From contig NZ_CAMLHF010000013.1 in assembly GCF_946479715.1 (NCBI RefSeq), positions 1-46,050 on the forward strand: a stretch of 46,050 bases of DNA. Reading direction: 5' to 3'. The position numbers and the translations under genes were made by a program. Below are positions 33,184-42,083 of the stretch, piece after piece. The notes under the pieces are model-generated. The model saw only the letters and a list, made by a program, of their open reading frames with translations. It was not told the DNA's origin and made no database searches. Origin of the DNA: an uncultured Pedobacter sp. (GTDB lineage Bacteria; Bacteroidota; Bacteroidia; Sphingobacteriales; Sphingobacteriaceae). Within the stretch, counting starts at the first letter, position 1. Each line of letters starts with the position of its first letter.

Positions 33184-34218
33184 TTATAATATTACAATAT
33201 CACTGGCATTGGCTATCTCCAGGTTATGTTGTTTAGCGTTTTTACTAATTGTGTTCGACGATACTTTGGCCTGAGCTACGGCTACAATGTTATTCTGTTC
33301 GTCAATAATTTCAAATATTTCGCCATTAGCGAAATCTACTTCAATAGATTTGACACCAACAGCAAGCAAGCTCTTTCTTTTTCTGATTGCTTCGCTTGCA
33401 CCAGCATCAACCATGAGTCTACCGGTTACCAGGCTTCCACTTGCAAGCCACTTATTTCTTGCAGATATGGAGCAGTTTTTAGGTGTACAAATAGTCCCCG
33501 ACTCTCCTTTTGCAGCTTTTAAAATGCCGTCTGGTGTTCTAACACCAAAAATAACCACTTTAATTCCCATTGTAGAGGCAAGATTTGCAAAAGTCAGTTT
33601 AGAAATCATACCACCCAATCCAACTTCAGAAGTGTTCTTATTTGCCAAAGAGAATACTTCATTATTTATAGACTCAATTTTATCAATTACGTTACCTTCT
33701 TTATCCAATACACCCGGAACTGATGTACCTAAAAGGATAAGCGAAGCACCAAAACCTACACCTAATAAAGTCGCAAGTTCGTCATTATCGGAGAATTTTA
33801 ACTCTAAATTACTAACTACGTCATTTTCATTAGCAATTGGAATTACACCATTTTTCCATAATTCTTCATAAGTCTCTTTTAACTGAAGAAATTGAGTTCT
33901 ATGAGAAAAATGCTGTCTTTCACACAAACTTTGCGCGATAGAAATATTGTAGGGTTTAAAATGTTTTGAATAAGTGCTTAACAATAGAGGATTGCCAATT
34001 GAAGCAGCAGCTTTTCGCTCACTAATTTTACCTTTATAATTCTTTATGTATTTTTTTCCAGCTGCAACTGCACCTGAAGATACCAATATTAAATGGTGAT
34101 TAAGAGCAAGTTCTGCTACTTGCCGGGTTATATCTGCAATTATAGCTTCATCAATTTCTCCTTTAGAGGTAGTGATAGAAGCAGAACCTAATTTCAAAAC
34201 AAGTATAGACTTGGTCAT
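33184..34218 (-). CDS. proB: Glutamate 5-kinase
   Basis: 344 residues: amino-acid kinase domain (1-255; VLKLGSASITTSKG, LILVSSGAVAAGKKYI, NENDVVS, FSDNDELATLL) and a C-terminal PUA-like region (255-344; SGSLVTGRLMVDAGASEAI). It makes gamma-glutamyl phosphate, the first and feedback-controlled step to proline. The kinase and PUA arrangement matches typical ProB. First gene of the proB-proA-lacI-type operon. Confidence 0.93.
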   Translation of the reverse strand: MTKSILVLKLGSASITTSKGEIDEAIIADITRQVAELALNHHLILVSSGAVAAGKKYIKNYKGKISERKAAASIGNPLLLSTYSKHFKPYNISIAQSLCERQHFSHRTQFLQLKETYEELWKNGVIPIANENDVVSNLELKFSDNDELATLLGVGFGASLILLGTSVPGVLDKEGNVIDKIESINNEVFSLANKNTSEVGLGGMISKLTFANLASTMGIKVVIFGVRTPDGILKAAKGESGTICTPKNCSISARNKWLASGSLVTGRLMVDAGASEAIRKRKSLLAVGVKSIEVDFANGEIFEIIDEQNNIVAVAQAKVSSNTISKNAKQHNLEIANASDIVIL

Positions 34219-34296
34219 TGTGGCTGTTATAGTTTATTTGGCGCGAAAATTCGAAAATAGATAAATTACTGCGTATCTCGTAACTATAGAATAAAA

Positions 34297-34331
34297 AAAT
34301 CCTCCTATTTATTAACTAAAGAGGAGGATTT
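34297..34331 (-). terminator. Rho-independent terminator of the OsmC gene
   Basis: Perfect 10-bp arms AAATCCTCCT (34297-34306) and AGGAGGATTT (34322-34331), 15-base loop. On the minus strand the stem is followed by TTTTTTT, so it ends the osmC transcript upstream of proB. Confidence 0.85.
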
Positions 34332-34357
34332 AGGGAATAAGTTTATCTAAAAGTTCA

Positions 34358-34768
34358 TTAAATCAATGAAGCTTCTAAGCTAATTTCCACATTATAAGCT
34401 TTGCTTACAGGACATGTAGCCTTAGAACCAGCGGCAATTTCCTGGAACTTGGTATCATCAATTCCAGGTATATCAGCTTTTAGGACAAGGTGTGAAGTAG
34501 TGATCACTCCATTATCTAAAGTTACAGTTGCTTTGGTTTCCAGAGAAGTTGGGTTAAATCCGGCTTCCGTTAAGTCCAGACTTAGTTTCATGGTGAAACA
34601 ACCAGCATGAGCTGCAGCCATCAATTCTTCAGGATTGGTTCCAATTCCCTCAGCAAAGCGGCTATTGAATGAATATTGTGTTTTATCAAGTACTTTGCTG
34701 TCAGTTGTAAGGTTTCCTGAACCTTCTTTAATAGTGCCATTCCAAACGGCGGTTGCATTACGTTTCAT
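34358..34768 (-). CDS. OsmC family peroxidase
   Basis: 136 residues. Conserved thiols Cys57 (AAAHAGCFTM) and Cys119 (KATCPVSKAY) are both present, and the KRNATAVWNGTIKEGSG start and EEL helix match the OsmC subgroup. It reduces organic hydroperoxides with a dithiol mechanism in the cytoplasm. Lies just downstream of the AsmA-like gene on the same strand and ends at a strong terminator. Confidence 0.92.
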   Translation of the reverse strand: MKRNATAVWNGTIKEGSGNLTTDSKVLDKTQYSFNSRFAEGIGTNPEELMAAAHAGCFTMKLSLDLTEAGFNPTSLETKATVTLDNGVITTSHLVLKADIPGIDDTKFQEIAAGSKATCPVSKAYNVEISLEASLI

Positions 34769-34801
34769 TTCAATGAATTAAGGTGGTTATTAATAGGTTG
34801 T

Positions 34802-37231
34802 TTATTTTGTTTTATCGCGGTTTCTATTCAATTTGATCTTGATTTTTCCATCCTCGCCATCAGTTGCTAGTAAATGTAACACAATTCCTTTCATCCTTCT
34901 TGCTCTTTTTTCATTTTTATCTGTAATCTCAGCGTCCTTTTTAGGATTTCTTAATGGCACATCTAAAGTAATGTTTGTTCCGCTAGACATTGAGTATATC
35001 CCTGCTATATCCATATTCAATAAGCTCGAATTAATTTGCATAGGGTTAATCGTAATTTTTTGCCCACGTACATCAAATTTACCATTTAGGTTAGAAAATG
35101 TAATGTTGTCGAGATCTCTTAGTGGAAAAGCAAACTTGCCAACATTTTTAACCGGCTCAAAGCTTACCAGAGCGCCTCTTTTTAAATCAAAAGCGATACT
35201 GCCATATAATGAATTAGGAAGGAGATTTCCCTTATCACTGATGACTCCGGATATACTTGTTTTAGAAAAGAGATAGCCCCTGAGGTTTTTTGATGTCAGC
35301 GTTTTCATACCAAAGTTATCAAAAGAATAAAAGAAGTTTTTTATATCAACGTTTGTAAGCGTGGCATTTAGCTTAAAGTTATTAGTGCTACCTTTTTGGG
35401 CTATACTGCCATTTAAGGAAACCGCGCCTCCGGCATGTTTTACATTTACATTTTTAATTGCTATACCATTTTCCGAGAGTAGTAAGTCTGCGTTTGCATT
35501 TGTAGCCAGAAACTTGTTGTAGTAAATCTTATCTACTTTCACATTCATATTTACCTGACTCTTTTCAAAAAGTTCATTCAGATTCTCAGAAAAATTAGAT
35601 TTCTTACTTCTCTTCTTTGCCTTGGGTTTTCTGGTACCTAGGAAACCTATAAACTCGCCTAAATGAATTTGTGGACTTCTAATTTTCCAGTTCAACAGAA
35701 TTTTCTCGGGGTCGGTGTAATAAAGGTTTAAGAAATTGCTGACAGAGCCTTCCATAAACACTACGCTTTTACCGCTTTGTAAACGGATGTTTTTAATGTA
35801 GAGGTCATGATCGGTAAAATTGAGTGAAATGGCTGTGTTCTTGAAATTCACCTTGCGGGGAACGTAGCTCACATCTGCATTCTGAATATCCACCACCCCT
35901 TTAACAAAAGGTTTGGCCAGCATAAAATCTACAATATCTGCACGGTAAGCAAGTTTAACATTTGCTGTGCCTTTACCGAATTTGAGCATCTCCTCTCCTA
36001 TGATGTTGTTGAGCTTTGCAATTTCAAACTGCGAGGTGAACAACCCGGTGGCAATTGGTTTATTCAGGTTATTGATAAAGGCAGTGTCGATGGAAAACGG
36101 TATCTGCGCATAGCTTCCTTTAAAACTAAAGAGCTTAATGGCTGAGTTTTCATCATTTATACCTTTCCCTTTAATATAGCTATTAGTAAAAAAGCCGGTA
36201 AAATTACAATCTTCAACCACCCCGCCTGGCGTGGTCAGCACATTATCCTTTATAAGGGCCTTAACGTTGATGGCAGGATCCCCACCAGGACCCATATTAC
36301 CCGCCAAAGTACAATAAACATGTATAGGTTGTTTAAGATCAAACATGTTGAGTTTAGCGGTAATATTTGGAGCCAATAACGCAGAGGCATTGCGCCATAA
36401 AATACTCTTGGTTTCTATATTGATGGTAAAGTCTGTGTTTTCTTTAGAAGTATCAAACTTAGCTCCTATTATAAATGGATCTTTTCCAATGTTTAATTTG
36501 TTAGGAGCCACCAATAGAATACCAGAATTGTCATTGTAGCTAATTTTAAAAGGACCTTCTAAAAGTTTGTCCTTAATAAAGCTGCCCCTTCTAGTGTTAA
36601 ATGCCAGGCTTTTGGCTAACGTTTTAAGTTTAATGTCAGCTTCCCAACCTCCAAGCAACAGATAGTCCATATTACCCTTTAAGTCATAAATATCAAACTG
36701 GAACAGTTTATGTCCTTTTTGATTGTCTACTACAAAACTAACATTGCTTAAGGTAAATTTCCCAAGTTCCGGGCTTGAATTGCTCTCGTCTTTTGGCTTT
36801 TTGGATTTGTCTTTTTTTCTGAAAATAGCAGTATTGCTATATCCGTTACTATCAGTAAACAGATATATAGCTGCATTATTTATTCCTATCTTTTTAATTT
36901 CTATAGTTCCTTTAAGTAGTGATAACGTATTTACCGATACTTCTAATTCTTTAGCATCTAAAAGCGTGTGCTGATGGCTTTTCCATAAGCTATCTTTCAT
37001 TACCACATTATTTAGTTTGATGGATACTCCAGGAAATCCACGCAAAAAAGTAGGTTCCATACTTGCTATGGTAAGCGTACCATTAAGGTTTTTGTTTAGC
37101 TTTTGCGTTATGGTTTCCAGTAAACTCTTTTTATTTGAGTTCACATATAAAGCAAGACCTGAGAAGATTAGAAGTATCACCCCTATAAGGATACCTACTA
37201 CTTTGAGTGTTATTTTAGACCAGCGTGGCAT
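34802..37231 (-). CDS. AsmA-like family protein (long, membrane-anchored)
   Basis: 809 residues from the ATG at 37231; the frame extends to a TTG at 37249. An N-terminal membrane helix (about 10-30, VVGILIGVILLIFSGLALYV) is followed by ITQKLNKNLNGTLTIASMEPTFLRGFPGVSI-type sequence split in the AsmA N-domain, a long repetitive beta-strand body and the AsmA C-terminal region (LNGKFDVRGQKITINPMQI, NMDIAGIYSM). Relatives (AsmA, YhdP, TamB) bridge the periplasm and move phospholipids or aid outer-membrane biogenesis. The C-terminus is basic (KIKIKLNRNRDKTK). Confidence 0.85.
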   Translation of the reverse strand: MPRWSKITLKVVGILIGVILLIFSGLALYVNSNKKSLLETITQKLNKNLNGTLTIASMEPTFLRGFPGVSIKLNNVVMKDSLWKSHQHTLLDAKELEVSVNTLSLLKGTIEIKKIGINNAAIYLFTDSNGYSNTAIFRKKDKSKKPKDESNSSPELGKFTLSNVSFVVDNQKGHKLFQFDIYDLKGNMDYLLLGGWEADIKLKTLAKSLAFNTRRGSFIKDKLLEGPFKISYNDNSGILLVAPNKLNIGKDPFIIGAKFDTSKENTDFTINIETKSILWRNASALLAPNITAKLNMFDLKQPIHVYCTLAGNMGPGGDPAINVKALIKDNVLTTPGGVVEDCNFTGFFTNSYIKGKGINDENSAIKLFSFKGSYAQIPFSIDTAFINNLNKPIATGLFTSQFEIAKLNNIIGEEMLKFGKGTANVKLAYRADIVDFMLAKPFVKGVVDIQNADVSYVPRKVNFKNTAISLNFTDHDLYIKNIRLQSGKSVVFMEGSVSNFLNLYYTDPEKILLNWKIRSPQIHLGEFIGFLGTRKPKAKKRSKKSNFSENLNELFEKSQVNMNVKVDKIYYNKFLATNANADLLLSENGIAIKNVNVKHAGGAVSLNGSIAQKGSTNNFKLNATLTNVDIKNFFYSFDNFGMKTLTSKNLRGYLFSKTSISGVISDKGNLLPNSLYGSIAFDLKRGALVSFEPVKNVGKFAFPLRDLDNITFSNLNGKFDVRGQKITINPMQINSSLLNMDIAGIYSMSSGTNITLDVPLRNPKKDAEITDKNEKRARRMKGIVLHLLATDGEDGKIKIKLNRNRDKTK

Positions 37232-37362
37232 TTTTCTGTTTATAGTCAAACGTTTACAATATAAAAATTGTTTTTGAGATAATGATTCTTACTTTTTTAA
37301 ACTGCAACCTATCCCATTGAGGCTGCCAGACTTGACCATTCAGGAAAAGATTAGAACTTGAA

Positions 37363-37605
37363 AAAATCTATAGGAAATTATTGAGTAATGCTTAAGAAAT
37401 ACTTGAGAAACACTTGAACTTAGCCATGTTACAAGGATGTTTAAACAGTGCTTAGGACATGGTTGAAATATCCCCATACATATTTCAACCATCTCTCAAC
37501 GATCTTCTAACCATCCTTCAACCATCTTCCAACTCAAGTATTTCTCAAGTTTTTCCTAAGGTTTTCTCAAGCCTTTCTTATGAATTATTCAAGTTTTTTT
37601 GTTCG
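37363..37605. repeat. Degenerate 11-bp repeat block arranged as a large inverted repeat
   Basis: The right half (37481-37605) splits into 11-base units: AACCATCTCTC, AACGATCTTCT, AACCATCCTTC, AACCATCTTCC, then CAAGTATTTCT, CAAGTTTTTCC, TAAGGTTTTCT, CAAGCCTTTCT. The left half (37363-37470), read on the minus strand, uses the same units (CAAGTGTTTCT, CAAGTATTTCT, TAAGCATTACT). At the centre ATGGTTGAAATA (37459-37470) and TATTTCAACCAT (37481-37492) are perfect inverted arms around a 10-base loop. Confidence 0.7.
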
Positions 37606-37623
37606 AGATTAGCGCACACGCTT

Positions 37624-37695
37624 CGTCATCTCGACGTTAGGAGAGGTCCCTTGGTTATGCTCATTCAAGAGATCTCTCCTAACGTCGAGATGACG
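37624..37695. repeat. Long REP-like hairpin
   Basis: 22-bp perfect arms (37624-37645 and 37674-37695), each containing CTCGACGTTAGGAGAG or its complement; pairing continues with two mismatches to about 30 bp (to 37653/37666) leaving a 12-base loop. Its look is that of dispersed intergenic REP elements of Bacteroidota. Only one copy is in this window. Confidence 0.7.
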
Positions 37696-37762
37696 ATGAA
37701 GGGTAACCCTGAACGAGGAAATGTAACTATGAATGAATATGATCGCTAGAACCTAGTTCTGC

Positions 37763-39262
37763 TTATGCAGTTTTTAGACTAAGTGCATGTGTGGTCTGAA
37801 TCCTGATTTCTTCAGTTAACTGAGCATTTTCGTTCAGCGCCTGACCATAAGAAGGAATCATACTTTTTAGTTTTTTCTGCCATTCTTCAGATTTAATCTG
37901 ATCAGCAAAACAACGCTCCATTAAGGTAATCATGATGGAAACAGCAGTAGATGCCCCCGGAGATGCACCAAGTAGTGCTGCAATTGATCCATCGGCAGCA
38001 GTAACAACCTCAGTACCAAACTCAAGTACACCACCATGTTTTTCATCCTTCTTAATTACCTGAACACGCTGACCAGCAGTTTCGAGCTCCCAATCCTCCA
38101 TTTTTGCGGTTGGCAGATATTCCCTAAGCGCAGCCATACGATCTTCTGGTGACTGACGTACCTGATCGATCAGATATTTGGTAAGCTGCAGATTGTCTAA
38201 ACCTGCCGATATCATTGGTCTGATATTATTAATCTTTATAGATAGAGGTAAATCCAGTAAAGAACCATGTTTTAAGAAACGTGTAGAGAAACCGGCATAA
38301 GGGCCAAATAACAAAGCCTTTTTGCCGTCAATCATTCTTGTGTCAAGATGTGGAACAGACATTGGTGGAGCGCCAACAGATGCCTTTCCATATACTTTTG
38401 CATTATGACGTTCAATAACTTCCGGATTAACACATTTAAGCCATTGTCCACTTACAGGGAAACCGCCAAATCCATTTCCTTCTGGAATTCCCGCTTTTTC
38501 AAGAAGTGGCAATGAACCACCGCCTGCGCCAATAAATACAAATTTTGCTTTTACAACTCTTTTTTTACCGGTTGTTTCATTTTTAACCTTTACTTCCCAT
38601 AAACCATCTTTTTGCTTTAGTTTACGAACTTCATGGTCAAAATGCATACTTACGCTTTCCTTCTTTTGAAGGTAATTAAACATCATTCTGGTTAAGGCAC
38701 CAAAGTTTACATCGGTACCAAGCTCCATTTTTGTTCCAGCAACTTTCTCTGCCGAATCCCTGTCGTTCATTACTAAAGGCATCCATTCAGCAAGTTCTTT
38801 CGGATCCTCAGAAAAGGTCATCCCTTTAAAAAGATCACTTTTCTGAAGGTTGTTATACCTCTCGCGTAAAAATTCAACGTTCTCCTGCCCCCATACAAAA
38901 CTGATATGTGGTATGCTTTTGATAAACGTTTCAGGAGAATCAACAATTTTATTCCTTACCAGGAAAGACCAAAACTGTTTGGATACTTCAAAAGATTCAG
39001 CAATTGAAACCGCTTTTTTAGTTTCTACTGTACCATCAGCTAGTTGTGGAGTGTAGTTTAATTCGCAAAAAGCCGAGTGCCCGGTTCCCGCATTATTCCA
39101 TGCATCAGAACTTTCTGCAGCTGCTACGTCTAATCGTTCAAAAATTTCAATACTAAGATCTGGCTGCAATTCCTTAAGTAATACACCCAAAGTTGCGCTC
39201 ATAATACCAGCGCCAATTAATACAACATCAACAGTACTATCTGATTTAGTTTTACCAGTCAT
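37763..39262 (-). CDS. mqo: Malate:quinone oxidoreductase
   Basis: 499 residues from the ATG at 39262 (frame extends six codons upstream; MTGKTKSDSTVDVVLIGAG is the family start). FAD-binding GxGxxG is VLIGAGIMSATLG; further family blocks are AAAESSDAWNNAGTGHSAF, GTDVNFGALTRMM, FVFIGAGGGSLPLLEK and GFGGFPVSGQWL, and the C-terminal GASPGASTAVSIM. It is a peripheral membrane enzyme oxidising L-malate to oxaloacetate in the TCA cycle and passing electrons to quinone. Confidence 0.95.
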   Translation of the reverse strand: MTGKTKSDSTVDVVLIGAGIMSATLGVLLKELQPDLSIEIFERLDVAAAESSDAWNNAGTGHSAFCELNYTPQLADGTVETKKAVSIAESFEVSKQFWSFLVRNKIVDSPETFIKSIPHISFVWGQENVEFLRERYNNLQKSDLFKGMTFSEDPKELAEWMPLVMNDRDSAEKVAGTKMELGTDVNFGALTRMMFNYLQKKESVSMHFDHEVRKLKQKDGLWEVKVKNETTGKKRVVKAKFVFIGAGGGSLPLLEKAGIPEGNGFGGFPVSGQWLKCVNPEVIERHNAKVYGKASVGAPPMSVPHLDTRMIDGKKALLFGPYAGFSTRFLKHGSLLDLPLSIKINNIRPMISAGLDNLQLTKYLIDQVRQSPEDRMAALREYLPTAKMEDWELETAGQRVQVIKKDEKHGGVLEFGTEVVTAADGSIAALLGASPGASTAVSIMITLMERCFADQIKSEEWQKKLKSMIPSYGQALNENAQLTEEIRIQTTHALSLKTA

Positions 39263-39515
39263 TTTTGAAATTTTTTGCAAAAATACGATTCTTAATCAAA
39301 TTTTTCGCCTAAACCTTACTCCTGATTTTAATTATATTGCGATTAATTTACATAAATCCTATTTTCTTTAATAAAACAGCCTAAATCATAGGAAAATCGG
39401 TAGTATCTAAATTTAAAACAGCTTATTGAATGGTAAAATGATGTATTAATAAACGCAAACAACTTTTGCTTACATCTGTTGATCAATTAGCGAGCTAATA
39501 AAATAAAAAGATAAC

Positions 39516-40889
39516 ATGAGCATTCAATCAGTTAATCCGGTTACTGGAAAAGTAATCAAAAGCTATAAAGAACATACCTGGGAACAGATCGACAAAAAAA
39601 TAGCGACAACGCAGACTGCCTGGTTGAAATGGCAAAACTCAAGTTTTGCTGAAAGAGCCTCTTTGTTAAAGAAAACATCTGCACTGCTTCTACAGCGTAA
39701 GGAAAAACTGGCAGCTTTAATGGCCATCGAAATGGGAAAACCGATTAAAGATGGTATAGCCGAAATTGAAAAATGTGCATCCGTTTGTGATTATTATGCA
39801 GATAATGGTGAAACTTTTTTGAAAGATGAACTAATTAAAACTGAGGCTGCTAAAAGTTATGTAAGTTTCAGGCCTTTGGGAATTGTATTGGCAATAATGC
39901 CATGGAACTTTCCGTATTGGCAATTATTCAGGTTCCTGGCTCCTGCCTTAATGGCTGGTAATTGCGGTGTGTTAAAACATGCATCTAATGTTAGTGGTTG
40001 TGCGTTAAGTATTGAACAGATAATTAAAGATGCCGGATTTCCTGCAAATGTTTTTCAGGTACTGCTAATTAATAGCAGGGTTGTTAAGCAAGTAATAGCC
40101 CATCGCCATATCAAGGCTGTTACTTTAACAGGAAGTACAGAAGCAGGTATGCAAGTAGCTCAACAGGCTGCACAGCAACTAAAGAAAAGCGTGCTGGAGC
40201 TTGGGGGAAGCGACCCGTACCTTATCCTGGCCGATGCAGATCTTGAACTGGCAGCAGATGTTTGTGCGCAAAGCAGACTCATAAATAATGGCCAAAGCTG
40301 TATTGCTGCAAAAAGATTTATTGTAGTGAAGAAAGTTGAAAAAGAATTTGTTAAGCTGTTTAAAAATAAAATGGCAGCCAGAATAACAGGCGATCCTTTT
40401 GATGCTGATACCAACCTCGGGCCAATGTCTAGATTAGATCTTAGAGATGATTTACATGAGCGAGTGAAAGAAAACATAAAGGCAGGTGCTAAGTGTATTC
40501 TTGGAGGACAAATCCCTGATTTTAAAGGCCGACATGCTTATTATACCCCTACAATTTTAACAGGGATAAAAAAAGGTATGCCTGCTTATGAAGAAGAAAT
40601 TTTTGGACCCGTGGCTTTAGTTATTTCGGCAAAAGACACTAATGATGCTGTAAGAATTGCAAATGACACACCTTTTGGCTTAGGTGCGGCGGTGTTTACA
40701 AAAGATGGATCACTTGGAGAACAGGTAGCAAAGACTCATTTAAATGCCGGCTCTTGTTTTGTGAATTCATTAGTTAAATCTGATCCACGATTACCTTTTG
40801 GAGGGATTAACCAATCTGGTTATGGTCGTGAACTGGGGGTATTTGGCATTAGAGAGTTTGTAAATATTAAAACAGTTTACATTAAATAG
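39516..40889 (+). CDS. NAD(P)-dependent succinate-semialdehyde dehydrogenase
   Basis: 457 residues, ALDH superfamily. Catalytic Cys262 (NNGQSCIAAKRF) and general-base Glu228 (LELGGSDPYL) are present; PWNFPYWQLFR and LTGSTEAG are the cofactor motifs, and FGGINQSGYGRELG the C-terminal one. It matches the YneI/GabD-like short branch that oxidises succinate semialdehyde to succinate. It diverges from mqo; both feed the TCA cycle. The exact aldehyde is not fixed by sequence. Confidence 0.9.
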   Translation: MSIQSVNPVTGKVIKSYKEHTWEQIDKKIATTQTAWLKWQNSSFAERASLLKKTSALLLQRKEKLAALMAIEMGKPIKDGIAEIEKCASVCDYYADNGETFLKDELIKTEAAKSYVSFRPLGIVLAIMPWNFPYWQLFRFLAPALMAGNCGVLKHASNVSGCALSIEQIIKDAGFPANVFQVLLINSRVVKQVIAHRHIKAVTLTGSTEAGMQVAQQAAQQLKKSVLELGGSDPYLILADADLELAADVCAQSRLINNGQSCIAAKRFIVVKKVEKEFVKLFKNKMAARITGDPFDADTNLGPMSRLDLRDDLHERVKENIKAGAKCILGGQIPDFKGRHAYYTPTILTGIKKGMPAYEEEIFGPVALVISAKDTNDAVRIANDTPFGLGAAVFTKDGSLGEQVAKTHLNAGSCFVNSLVKSDPRLPFGGINQSGYGRELGVFGIREFVNIKTVYIK

Positions 40890-40987
40890 AAATTGTTTTG
40901 GCATAAATACCACCTGCTTTTGGCTTTTATGGGAAGCTATATTTAGTATTACCCAGCCTAAATTTGAATTACCTTAAAACAATTTCT

Positions 40988-41482
40988 ATGAAAAACTTTG
41001 ATTGGACCTCATTTACAATAAGGATTTTAGTAAAAGCAAATCTAAGCGATATCTACGATGCCTGGACAAAAAGCGCTGAAATAGAGAAATGGTTTTTGAA
41101 AGAAGCCATCTTTACGAACACAGACGGGACTAAGACAGGTAAAGAGGAATCTATTCGGGAAGGTTATAACTACGAATGGATCTGGTACTTGTATGATGAT
41201 AGGGCGACAGGTAAAATAACTGAAGCAAATGGTTCAGATTTTATCCAGTTTACATTTGAAGGTGAATGCCTTGTTGATGTGAAGCTATCTGTGCAAAAGG
41301 ATTATGTTTTAGTAGAACTTACTCAAAAAAACATACCTACTGACGAAAATAGTATGCGGAATATTAGATTAGGATGCCATAATGGATGGTCATTTTACCT
41401 GGTCAATTTAAAATCTATTTATGAGGGCGGCATTGATCTAAGAGGTAAAGATCCTGACTTTAAGCCTATGCTAAATACTTAA
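40988..41482 (+). CDS. SRPBCC/AHSA1-type domain protein
   Basis: 164 residues from the ATG at 40988 (MKNFDWTSFTIRILVKANLSD); the frame begins at 40964. AHSA1-like pattern: DIYDAWTKSAEIEKWFLKEA at the start, ATGKITEANGSDFIQFTFEG strands, and a long C-terminal helix with NGWSFYLVNLKSIYEGG. A hydrophobic-ligand-binding or Hsp90-linked role cannot be distinguished. Unrelated in detail to the SRPBCC gene at 25807. Same strand as the GNAT-MarR pair that follows. Confidence 0.82.
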   Translation: MKNFDWTSFTIRILVKANLSDIYDAWTKSAEIEKWFLKEAIFTNTDGTKTGKEESIREGYNYEWIWYLYDDRATGKITEANGSDFIQFTFEGECLVDVKLSVQKDYVLVELTQKNIPTDENSMRNIRLGCHNGWSFYLVNLKSIYEGGIDLRGKDPDFKPMLNT

Positions 41483-41538
41483 TTCTTAACACAGATTATC
41501 ATCAAAATCTCACATTATAAATTTGTGTTCAAATATAT

Positions 41539-41550
41539 GTAGTTAACTAC
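41539..41550. promoter_or_regulatory. Palindromic MarR-type operator candidate
   Basis: GTAGTTAACTAC is a perfect 12-bp dyad directly before a TACTTTTG -7 box (41552-41559). A repressor here would block the promoter of the GNAT-MarR pair; autorepression by a co-transcribed MarR is common in the family. Confidence 0.55.
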
Positions 41551-41551
41551 G

Positions 41552-41559
41552 TACTTTTG
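41552..41559 (+). promoter_or_regulatory. Putative -7 box of the GNAT-MarR operon
   Basis: TACTTTTG matches TAnnTTTG, 18 bases before the ATG at 41578. The -33 box is not evident, so an activated or weak promoter is possible. Confidence 0.45.
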
Positions 41560-41577
41560 AACATAAATTTAAAACAG

Positions 41578-42075
41578 ATGAGCACATCGATATCAATAGA
41601 ACCTATTAACAATACCTACTGTGCACGAATAATAGACATTATTCTACCTATCCAACAGATCGAATTTGGAGTACCAATTACACTTGAAGGTCAGCCAGAT
41701 CTTTTAGATATAGAAACAAATTATCATAAAGATGGTGGCGGATTCTGGGGTGCTTTAAATAACGAAGAACTGGTAGGAACAATAGCTTTAATGAATGTTG
41801 GTCATAATACAGGTGTAATCAGAAAAATGTTCGTTAAAAAAGATTACAGAGGTAAGGAATTAAACATTGCTCAGCACTTGCTTGAATCTCTTATTGATTA
41901 CTGCAAACAACACAACATGACAGATATATACCTTGGGACTGTAGATATACTTAAAGCTGCTTGTAGGTTTTATGAAAGAAATGGCTTTGTAAAGATCAAA
42001 ATGGAAGAGCTTCCATCCTATTTTCCCAGAATGAAGGCCGACAATACCTTCTATCACTTAGCTTTGATGAGCTAG
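41578..42075 (+). CDS. GNAT-family N-acetyltransferase
   Basis: 165 residues from the ATG at 41578. GNAT motif A is IRKMFVKKDYRGKELNIAQHLLESLID, with the acetyl-CoA pyrophosphate loop KDYRGKEL in place of the usual R/QxxGxG/A; motif B contains IYLGTVDILKAACRFYERNGFVKI. The substrate is unknown. It precedes a MarR regulator gene by 8 bases on the same strand, an arrangement typical of stress- or drug-responsive acetyltransferases. Confidence 0.9.
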   Translation: MSTSISIEPINNTYCARIIDIILPIQQIEFGVPITLEGQPDLLDIETNYHKDGGGFWGALNNEELVGTIALMNVGHNTGVIRKMFVKKDYRGKELNIAQHLLESLIDYCKQHNMTDIYLGTVDILKAACRFYERNGFVKIKMEELPSYFPRMKADNTFYHLALMS

Positions 42076-42083
42076 TTTCTTTA

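Larger units (their letters stand above)
37250..37762. other. Gene-free stretch with 11-bp repeats and a long hairpin
   Basis: No believable gene; frames here run through repeats. Two parts: an inverted set of degenerate 11-bp repeats (about 37363-37605) and a separate long hairpin (37624-37695). Lies between the AsmA-like gene start and the mqo stop, both minus strand. Confidence 0.6.

Noticed and set aside
37481..37540. Possible CRISPR array
   Set aside because: Units are 11 bases, degenerate and without spacers; no cas genes nearby.
37459..37749. 96-codon plus-strand frame
   Set aside because: It runs through the 11-bp repeats and the long hairpin; the peptide mirrors the repeat.
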